A stretch of DNA of 64,000 nt from Liolophura sinensis (taxonomy: Eukaryota; Mollusca; Polyplacophora; Chitonida; Chitonidae): assembly GCF_032854445.1 (NCBI RefSeq), contig NC_088300.1, positions 3,098,001 through 3,162,000 of the forward strand, in the 5' to 3' direction. Both the position numbers and the translations under genes were made by a program. Under the pieces are notes generated by a model. The model searched no databases. It was given only the letters and a program-made list of their open reading frames with translations, and was not told where the DNA came from. Positions 12,214 to 23,200 of this stretch are shown here, in pieces (positions within the stretch are counted from its first letter, which is position 1; each line of letters begins with the position of its first letter).

Positions 12214-13492
12214 CTACATTTGCATATTTAAGTTCAACATCTGAAGCATTTTGAAGGCAGAAGGTTTAATTCTTCTCAACCTGACTGCAATCTTCCCCCA
12301 TCCCCATCTTTCCCAACCACTATAGTTCTATAGTTCACACATCTAAATTATTTGCAAATAACTATCCACTGCTCAACTATGTCAACAACAATGCTATAAC
12401 TTTAGAACAACTACAATTTACAGCTGCCATAACAACATGCACTGCACCAAGTAAACAAACAACCTGCACTGCACCAAAGCACTATACAAACATTGCATAT
12501 AGATACTGCACATGTACACATGCAATGATTTACCATCAGAACCAGGGACATGACCTAATGACCAATAATAATTGAAATGGCATCCCAAATAAGGACAGAG
12601 CCCAGAAATGCTGCAAAGAACACTAAACGAAGGTGCCTACACAAGTACAAAGAAATCCTGATAACAGAAAAAATAAAACAACAAAAGTGTTTTCAGGATA
12701 ATTTGTAAATACCTCCTGAGATATAGGACTGATACATCACAAGAACTCAGATATATTTTATTTTAGTTTGTTGTCTTGGAAACCATGAAAATATTACATG
12801 GAACGCAGGAAAACAAATTTTATAGTTTGTAACTTGACAAGAGCTAATGATATGTTTATCCTGTGAAATTAAAAGTCTAAGAGGTGAATCCAGAAACTAT
12901 GGCAACGTTATGACCTGGAAAATCAGAGGAACTGATGCCTGACAGAGGGTGAAAATCCCAGTAGTCTGCGGGGCACACAGGTGAAAATCCCAGTAGTCTG
13001 CGGGGCACACAGGTGAAAAGCAGGGCACATGTGTAGTGAGGAGAGTTTGCCATACCCGGCAGACAAGGGGAGACAACTTTGACCTCACATACAATGTAGC
13101 TCTTTGCTTTCATATGAGTACCTGTACTCAAATTGTGACTTTGCTTAAGTTCGCTTGGATAGGGTTTTATCTAGGTTTGTGCTGTTTTGGTGGCAGCATT
13201 TTGATGAGAATTTCCATACGTTTCATGTATCCATTTCATTGGATAATCTATCTTTGCACGTGGATCTGACCAATCAAATGGACGATCGTGTGATGTCAAT
13301 TTGAAATTATTCAGCAACTGACATCACCGTTGAAGGACATGTGGAGAAGCAAGAGGGCAATGTATAACACTTAGCTGGGGTCAATGTTTGACCTAAGGCT
13401 GAAGGACTTATCCTATAACAGGATGGATCATAAAATGAAAAGATAGCAAATAACATAACTTCAATTATTCTGAAAGAGGGGTGGCAACACTC
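12214..13492. other. Gene-free stretch with a 31-bp duplication
   Basis: No gene recognised. At about 12950-13016 a 31-bp unit (gtgaaaatcccagtagtctg plus cggggcacaca) is present twice in tandem with the start of a third copy. Confidence 0.5.
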
Positions 13493-13534
13493 TTAAACAG
13501 CCGCTGGCATTTTCTTCTGATGTACTTGGTAACT
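13493..13534 (-). other. Possible terminal coding exon of NEK9
   Basis: On the minus strand a 3' splice site ending tttttag is followed by 13 sense codons (SYQVHQKKMPAAV) and a TAA stop, in the phase 0 required after exon 22. No homology supports it: it is simply the nearest acceptor downstream of exon 22 that I found to give a short tail and a stop. A true C-terminus with a coiled coil, as in vertebrate NEK9, was not found. Confidence 0.2.
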
Positions 13535-14093
13535 CTAAAAATCCAACTACATGATGTTAGACAAACTGGTAACACAACATTGTGTCACTATACTACCCAT
13601 GCTCATATGGCTAAAACCTAAACAGTGTTTAGTAACATCATCACTCCTTTGCAAACATGGCAGAAGTCTGATATATCTTTACTGGGTCAAAAAGGACAAA
13701 ACATAATTTATGACGCAATTCCAGTTCCCATACAGTCTTGGTGATATAATATCTCCTCAATTTTGCTGCAGATGTGCAGAACAAATTTCTAACTACAGGT
13801 AATCTCCATTGGTACAGTACCTGGTAAATAATATTAATTTACATGTTGCACTGAACAACATCCACAGCGATAGTGAAGGCTTATCTTCATTCTGCGATAA
13901 AACACAACCTATCATAGACTATGTACATAGACCATGTACAACACAACAAAATCTAAAACATAATTACGTGTTAGAAAATGCTGAACTCTTATTACTTGAA
14001 ACTGTAAAGTATCACATAATAGTACAATAATGTATCTGCAAGTTATACAGCAAAAATATTGAAGTTTCCAGAGAAATAAGAAGTTTTACATAC

Positions 14094-14227
14094 GATTTCC
14101 TCAGGCTGAACCTTCTGAAGCTGTTCCCACACATTTGAAGAGGATTTCCCCCGTCTGATCACTGCCTGCAGTTTGGCCAGATTTCAGTTTTACCAGGCAG
14201 GGGAATGAACTCTGCGCAGTCCAATTC
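14094..14227 (-). CDS. NEK9: NEK9 exon 22 with apparent one-base frameshift
   Basis: After a ttgtcag acceptor, the frame set by exon 21 reads [20 protein letters not shown] and soon meets TGA. One base out of frame, the rest reads [20 protein letters not shown] then LQKVQPEEI up to a GTATGT donor. Adding one base in the A-rich GTAAAACTGAAAT segment (about 14178-14193) would join the halves into 45 codons ending in phase 0. This may be an assembly error in a homopolymer, a real frameshift, or a genuine early stop giving a protein of about 817 residues. A 34-bp micro-exon (14194-14227, donor GGTAAAAC) is the remaining option. Confidence 0.6.
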
Positions 14228-17200
14228 CTGACAACAAGTGAAGATTGAAATCTCAGACAAAATAATCAGAAGTTATTCTTTGATGTGCAAATACAGCAGT
14301 ATCCAGATGACAGGGCTATTACGAAATCTAAAGGCTCACATGAGGGGTGTGTTTGAACCATAGAGTTTTCAACCAAAGTAATTGAAAGGAAAGTACACCA
14401 CCATTTACTGGGATAGTCATTACCAACTAAAAAAGGAGAAAATGACATTACTAAATTCATTTAAAATATCCCAATCACAAAGCAGCTTGTATCATCACTT
14501 TTCCTCATCCAGGATTGTATATCCATGTACTTGCTACAATCTAAATTGTCATATTACTTCTAGTGGCACATAGTTTATAGGTATTATTATTCTACATAGT
14601 ATGTGCTGTTCTCTCATATTTGCTTTACACTACTGCTACATCTAGCAAATTTTGTACAGAAATCTTGAACAACACCAAGGTCACTTGATGAGGCACGAAG
14701 TGATGTCATAAAACACAAACATTCTGTTTCAACCTTTATTTCTAATTTGTTAGATACATCATACATATGTCACATATAACAATCTAAAGTATCCACAACA
14801 TGATTGATGAATGCTAATTAAGTATATCTGGGCGAGGACACCAGTTGTGAGGCTAAGCCTGAACGGGCCTGTGTGCATGGCATAGGCTCCGAACTAATTG
14901 TCTACTGGAGGCAGTGATGTAAGCTAGCGTACAGATTGGCATATGCGCTGTAAGGAGTATGTTTCAACAGGCGCCATTCTACAACAATTTTTTACTGAAA
15001 ACACTGCCACGTTTTTCAGGCTTAATGGCAATATTACATAATTTTATTTATTTATTTGATTGGTGTTTTATTCCGTACTCAAGAATATTTCACTTATGCG
15101 GACAGATGCCAGCATTATGGTGGGAGAAAACCGGACAGAGCAAGGGGGAAACCCATGACCATCTGCAGGTTGCTGGCAAACATTCCCACTTACGGCCGGA
15201 GAGGAAGCTGGCATGAGCTGGACTTGAACTCACAGCGACTATATTGGTGAGAGGCTCCTGGGCCATTACGCTGCCCTAGCGCGCTAACCAACTGAGCCAA
15301 GGAGGAACCCCAATATTACATAAGCTGTACGTATATATAACATTAGCACCTTAGGCATGGAAGCATCTCTTGCTGAAGGTGACAATGCAGAATACTGAAG
15401 CAGTGAAAAAATGTTGTGACTCACAGCTCTCAGCCAATCAGGAACAGTGCTGCCCTGATTGACAGACAGGTGCTTGGAGCCAGGGCTAACAGGGGATTCC
15501 CCAGGAGAAGGTAACTCTAGAGGGCTGTCCACAGCTGGTGATTTTAGCACAAACTCAGTGGAGTCCCCACTGCCAGGCTGACTTCCATCCACTCCCTCAT
15601 CCAGGTCTGGCAAGTTTTTCGGACTGCTAGCAGCTAGAAACAAATATTTCTCACAATTATAAAAAAAGTTACTGCTATAATCAAATATCAATGACAAAGC
15701 TTCAAAATAAATGTGGTGATATTGACAACCCACCAAAACTATAAACAAGTACTGTTCTTATATTTCTATGTGATAGTTTTCAGCAGTCAGGGTTAAGCAT
15801 GTGGGAGAGGTAGTGGCCAGGAGAATAATTCGGTCAGTCAGTCACTTACACTTTGGGGAAGAAACTCTTTTTTTCAAGGTCTTTTGCTGGATGACTTTTT
15901 CTACAAAAAGAAATCAATATTGTGAAAGGTCACAATATCCATAGAGCAACAACAGTTTCAAATGTTGAAAGAAAATTTAAAGAAAAGAAATGACACAGTT
16001 GACATACAAATTTTGAAAACCACATTTGACTTCTATCCGCCTTAATTAAGTTAACCCTCTTAACAACGTCAGGAAAACTTTGTACTAAATAAATTTTTTG
16101 TTTAAGAAAATTCCCTTTCAATCCCACATAAATGAACAGATAGTGACAGGTTTTGTGTGAATACCTTTAAATCCAGGCTTTACTGCCAGTTAGTCTTACC
16201 TGCGATAATGATAGTGTGCCAATGTTTACAGGACAGGTGAGCCACCAAGTAATGTGCCCCAAATATCACCTTAGGTAGGGCTGTACAGCGCCCATTAGGG
16301 CCCTTCCCTTGCTCCCCTGACATGAAACCCAGGCGCCCAAAGTCACCATTACCCCAGGAGTAAAGCTCGTTGTCTGCCACAATGAAACAAGTCATGAAAA
16401 TTATACATATTAATAACAGCTTGCACAATGTAACACAAATCAGATGTAAGTAATACGGCAGCATACAAACAAAGTACAATAATGTAATGCTTGCGTTTTA
16501 TGACTTCACTGACATACAGTCTTACATAAATACTACATTTTCACTCAAAGCAAGCAAGAATTAGAGCACACATGTATTTATTTTTTCATCAGACTGGGAT
16601 GCAATGCTGTATTTAAAATTGTTTCACTTATACAACAGTGGAACACATGTAAAGGTGGTTTATTGTTGGTGGAAACCATGTTTGACCCCTTAACCCTCTA
16701 ATAAATGGCCGGACTCTAAACTGCAGCTCAGCCTGCAACCTTTGTTATTGGTGAAGGGTTGATGGTAAAACCAGGCTCCAGTCCAATGAGCAGGCAAGGC
16801 CTCAAAGACGCAAGGGTAAATGTTAACAACAACCATTCTCTATGATATTCACATGCAACCTAATGGCATGTGCACAGCTGGATCATTTTCCTAAAACTGA
16901 ATTTGACATTTTGTAACAAAGGTGAGGAGGGTTTATTGTAATTTATCTTAATAAATGAATATAAAACATCTCTTAACAAATGAAACTTAACACTTCATAA
17001 TTGTACTGCTGGTTTGTTTTAATTACAGGTGTTTTTTGGGGTTTCATTTTCGCAAAATGGTACACATTAACTGACTGAGTGACTGACGATGGTTATCCTC
17101 ACCACTAGTTGCCGCCACACTGAATCCATCTCCGCAGGCCACTTTTTCTACTTTCTTGCCAGTGAGAGCTCCACCCACCCGACTCAGCCCTGTGCGAGTC

Positions 17201-20200
17201 TTGTAATCTCCCTGACCAAGCTGACCAAACTCATTTGAGCCAAACATATACAGGTGCCCATACACTGTTGGAACAAAACCATGAAGATACAATGCTCTAC
17301 TACAAGTACTTTGTCTACAGTCCAAAACTGTAATGAAGTGGAACATTTTCACTGCACTTTACTAAACATAGTTATTTTCATTCTACTAATTTCATGGGAT
17401 GCCATACTTGAACATTTCACTTGTGTGATGGAAGTCTATGAGGGCTGATGCCAAGGGAGACAACCACAACTGACATGACCTACATGTATGACAACCCTCT
17501 GGCTATAGGGCTGCTATAGGGCTGGAATCTTAAAGGAAAAGACCACTAAAAATCAGTAAACAGACCATAGAAAACTATGCATAAATATACTTTCATTTAT
17601 TTTTTTTAGATTTTTGTGAAAAGAGTTAAAGGTATTCAAACATTTGAATTCTAAGACACTGGCAGTTGGAATAACTCTTTTTACTCATGAGTAAAGCATT
17701 ACTGAAATAATCAAGTGAACATCAAGGAAAAAAAAGAGATGTGATGTCAGAGTTCCTAAAAATCACCAGTATGGCTCATAAAGCCCACCATAATATTCAA
17801 ATATTTGGATGCCTTAAACTCTCTCAAAAAAATCTGAAAAAATAAACGACAGTAATTTTTTTTTCACATAGTTTTCAGTTGTCTGTATGATGAACCTTCT
17901 TCATATTTTAGCTTTCTGTTACTTTAAGGGGCTAACAGCTAGTTGTTTGCATTGATGTTGTCAACACTGCTTAACTACGAACACAAACCATTAGATTATC
18001 AAGTTTCATGAAGAGCACTTTCGCTAAGCAAGCATTTAACTAACATGACAACCTATGTGCACCAATTAGCTCAGGGCTACAAAACATTCAAGTGACTTGG
18101 TCGCAAAAATATTGCGTGTTTTTGCATTGTTACAGAATGACATGAGTATCGGGTATTTTTAAGTTACAAGCTTTTCGGAAATCCCACCCCTAGCATTGCA
18201 CATTAAGTGAATGTTAAGAAAAAAAAATGAAAACTGACAAGTCTGCTAGAATATTTAATTGAGGCGCTCTGAATTCAGTGGAAATGGAGCATGTGCACAG
18301 TGCTCGATAAAATTGGCAATAAAGAGGAGTAAAAAGGAGCTTGACAGGTTGACAAGCAAGTCTTGAGTTGTACCTGGTGGTCAGTTTGAACGGTGGAGTA
18401 CATTGAGGAAAGGGCCTCATGAAGCACAAAGATGTAGCTTACTTAGTGGTTGTTGAACTTGTCGCTTACCAGCAACTTACTTCGTGGACAACTGTGTTCC
18501 GCCTTAAAACTATATTATAAGTAGCATTTTAATCCAAGATTCCTCTATTTATTGCATGCCATTTATGGTACAACATGTGTATCTTCGGTGTAATACTTGG
18601 ATGGAGAAATATCGATTGAGTCGGAAAGATACCAAGATCACAATGTCATTGTTTCTGTCAACCACACGTACCTCGCTCCACATGTTTGGTTTGACCGGAA
18701 CTTTCCGAACACTACACAAATGCTTCCGGCCCTTCTGCTTTGATAAGAATGAGGCAAAATGGCCTGCCCTCTTTGAGTTGAATTTGAATAATGGCAGGAC
18801 TTCGGGCTTGTACAAGCTACATACTCAATGAATATTTTTTATTTCAATTCGAGTGATTTAGTTTATCAATGAACTTTAAAACTTTGTTAAGACGTCGTAA
18901 TTACAATTTGATTAAACACCCATATTTTGGGCGACCATGTCACTTTAAGTAGGCTTTGTGAAACCAGGGCCTTTGGTATTTTCCATGCAAAGTCACCTAC
19001 AAATGTACGTGTACTTTTAATAATGACAAAGGAAGAGAAAATAGGGTATAGGCAATTGTGCAGAACCCTGAGAACAGTGTGGATGTTATACAGTGCAGCT
19101 CTGGCTAACAGTTATCTGCTGATCCACACAGAGGATATGAATGTCTGTAACATGTCAGAGATTTACACAGCTATTCTTAAAGGGCATGCCCGGCTATAAT
19201 TTGACTATTAATGTGGGGCCGTTTATTGTGACAACTACCAAAAATGTTCCTGATAACATGATTTCTATTTACACAATTACACAAAATTTACACGTATTTT
19301 GCACAGGTTAGTCGCAGTATTATAAAGAAACTCACTATCAATGACAGCAGAATGTGTATGTCCAGGCACCACATCAACAATATGCCGTCTGCACAGTGGT
19401 TTGACCGGTGTGAACACCTTCTTACATGGAATGTCGTATGATATCTGCAAGATCAAAAAGGAGTTGGCAACATAATGCTTTTAGTTCAAAGACAGAAGAC
19501 ATTGCAGAAAGAAGAGACATTTTTGGACATACAAAGTGTCCATTTTGTGTTTTGTTGAGTATCTGAAATTTATGACACATGTACATTTATCTTTGCCACA
19601 TACGAGATAAAACTCAGGACAAAAGACAGAGAAAAGGACAAAAACAATGACCTCTTTGGCCATGGGCTGATATACTTAGAAAACGGAGCCAGTATGGAAG
19701 CTACATAAAATTACTGAAACAACTTCATAATATAATAAGCAACTTCCTTTTCCTTTCATTACCTTCTTCTTTGTCTTCCTGAGCCCTGCAGCTGAAGAGT
19801 TGAACCCAAGTTTGTTGTTTTCATTGCTACCTGAAGCCAAGACACGCCCACTTTGTGTCAAGAGAAAGCTTCCGTCCATTCCGGCATAAACGTGGCAAAT
19901 CGTATGACGGGCCCTCGTCTCAACCTGATTATAAAACCGTGTGATCAATTGCTGTTACAACATTCAGCACGTTCTAGGGTTAGTCACATTAGATGCATGG
20001 AAATAGGCTTGCTTCCATGTACAAGGTACATACAAAAGACACTGAAAGATCCAGTTCAGCATCTGAATTCTGAGCAACCTCTCTCAGGGTGTATTATGGG
20101 AGAGTTTTGCCTTTATCATATCTATCAATGACAATTGAGGTAATCTTTGGTCAAATACTCAACTAATCAGCTGGCACCCTATTTGAGTTACCAAAGTGTA

Positions 20201-23200
20201 ACATGCACTGTACAACAATTGAAGAAACACTTTACAGCCATAGAGAAAATGTTTCAGGTGAATAACTCATTTCAAACAAACAAATGACAACGGTTTTGTA
20301 CCGCAGTCTTATGAATATAGGTAAATGTACACTGAACTGGTGATTAGATAGTGTCAGTTCTTTATTTATCATACAAATCCACGTACCTTTTGTGGAGTAG
20401 AGAAATCATCTTCAGAGCCCAGCCCCAGTCTGCCTGTGGATGGAGGTTAACTTCCATTTTAGTTGAATGCACAGCTTCATAATTACAGCATTGAAAACTT
20501 GGGAACACTTTCACAAAACGTTGTATGAAGTCATATATTTATGTATGTATGGGGTTTAACACTGTACTTAACAACTTTTCAGTCATAAAAACGATGAGGA
20601 GTCATCAGGTGTGTACGAAGTCATATATCTTTTAAGTTTTTGTAAATAGTATTGGGAGTAGGTTTTAGCACCGTGAGGAAACATTTACATGAAAAGTTCT
20701 GAAACACTGATTTACTCCATTTTGTGAATGTGGGTCTTGTGAAATTGTGGACAACCAGGGCCCAGTTTCACAAAGCGACACACCACATTTTGTTTCATAC
20801 ATTTGTCGTATGACATTTTGTACATCACTATTAATGCACGATTGTCTCGTATGTGCCATTATCATACACGTACAACATCTCTGTGAAGCTGGCCCAGTTT
20901 GCCTGATTCGAAAAAGTTAGATACTTATATAAAGCACAAAAGATCTGTGGTACAAGACTAGAAGAAGTCTTTGAATAATTGAAATGACAATATCAGCTCT
21001 GGCTTCAACCTTACCAAATTCCCCACAGCCCCAGCTGTACACTTCCCCAGCTTTAGTCAGGGCTATCACATGAGCATCTCCACAAGCAATCTCTGCCACA
21101 GGATGACTGGAGAAAAAGTTAACAGGTATAGGTGTCAGCACTTCATCCCCTTCTTCATTGTCACAGCCTAAACAGCCGTAGTAGTCTGAGCCAAAAGCAT
21201 AAACTTCTCCATCATCTAAAAAACACCAGAGAAATAAAAAAGATGTCTACATATGATTTATTAGCTTCTGGAAATACCTGCAGCCTGGATTCTGTGAAAA
21301 TTGGATTTTTCCATATAAATCTCACTTTTAATGTCAAAAATACTAAATGTTACCATGTAAGTAAAGCGAAAAGAGCAGAATGATGTGTATATGTACATTC
21401 CTATTGAATTTGTCTGCCCCTAAATTAAAATCTGACACTCCATTCCATATTTTATGTTGTACTTAATGTTTAACTGTGATAAAAAAGAACAATGCATCTC
21501 TGCATTTTGACAACAAGCTTTGGATCAGAGAATAGTCTTTACATAAGAACACACAGTGTCCTATTCTTAAATCCATTTAATGCTCTCAAATTCTATTTTA
21601 GCACTCCCATGCTAGCTGTTATTCACCTGCTGATCATGCACAATACAGTACCTGAAAAACAGAGAGTGAAGTCCTCCCAACAGGCCGTCTGTTTGATGGG
21701 CACTCCTATGCTAGTTGTTATTCATTTGTCGATCATGTACAATACACTACCTGTCACCAGAGTGTGAAATCCTCCCCACAGGCTGCCTGTTTGATGGGCA
21801 CTCCCATGCTAGTTGATATTCACTTGTTGATCATGTACAATACAGTATCTGTCACACAGAGTGTGAAGTCCTCCCAACAGGCTGCCTGTTTGATGGGCAC
21901 TCCCATGCTGGCTGATATTCACTTGTTGATCATGTACAATACACTACCTGTCACACAGAGCATGAAGTCCTCCCAACAGGCCGTCTGTTTGATGGGCACT
22001 CCCATGCTGGTTGTTATTCCCATGATCATCATGTACAATACACTACCTGTCACACAGAGTGTGAAGTCCTCCTCACAGGCTGCCTGTTTGATGGGCACTC
22101 CCATTCACTTGTTGATCATGTACAATACACTACCTGTCACACAGAGTGTGAAGTCCTCCTCACAGGCCGTCTGTTTGATGGGCACTCCCATTCACTTGTT
22201 GATCATGTACAATAAACTACCTGTCACACAGAGTGTGAAGTCCTCCTCACAGGCTGTCTGTTTGATGGGCATTCCCATGCTGGTTGATATTCACTTGTTG
22301 ATCATGTACAATACACTACCTGTCACACAGAGTGTGAAGTCCTCCCAACAGGCCGTCTGTTTGATGGGCACTCCCATGCTGGTTGTTATTCACATGATCA
22401 TCATGTACAATACACTATCTGTCACACAGAGCGTGAAATCCTCCCAACAGGCCGTCTGTTTGATGGGCACTCCCATGCTGGTTGTTATTCACATAATCAT
22501 CATGTACAATACACTATCTGTCACACAGAGTGTGAAGTCCTCCTCACAAGCTGTCTGTTTGATGGGCATTCCCATGCTGGTTGATATTCACTTGTTGATC
22601 ATGTACAATACACTACCTGTCACACAGAGTGTGAAGTCCTCCCCACAGGCCGTCTGTTTGATGGGCACTCCCATGCTGGTTGTTATTCCCATGATCATCA
22701 TGTACAATACACTACCTGTCACACAGAGCGTGAAATCCTCTCAACAGGCTGTCTGTTTGATGGGCACTCCCATGCTGGTTGTTATTCACATAATCATCAT
22801 GTACAATACACTATCTGTCACACAGAGTGTGAAGTCCTCTTCACAGGTTGTCTGTTTGATGGCCACTCCCATGCTGGTTGTTATTCACTTGTTGATCATG
22901 TACAATACACTACCTGTCACACAAAGTGTGAAGTCCTCCCCACAGGTTGTCTGTTTGATGGGCACTCCCATGCTAGTTGATATTCACTTGTTGATCATGT
23001 ACAATACAGTATCTTTCACACAGAGTGTGAAGTCATTCCAACAGGTTGTCTGTTTGATGGGCACTCCCATTCACATAATCATCATGTACAATACACTACC
23101 TGTCACACAGAGTGTGAAGTCCTCCCAACAGGCTGCCTGTTTGATGGGCACTCCCATGCTAGTTGATATTCACTTGTTGATCATGTACAATACAGTATCT

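Noticed and set aside
15217-15299. tRNA gene suggested by box A and box B
   Set aside because: The segment cannot fold into a full cloverleaf as written and is followed by a SINE body, tail and target duplications; it is a SINE head.
15284-15748. A 154-codon frame read as one exon
   Set aside because: The NEK9 part is only 15425-15633; the N-terminal piece is intron 20 and the C-terminal piece is intron 21 past a strong GTGAGT donor.
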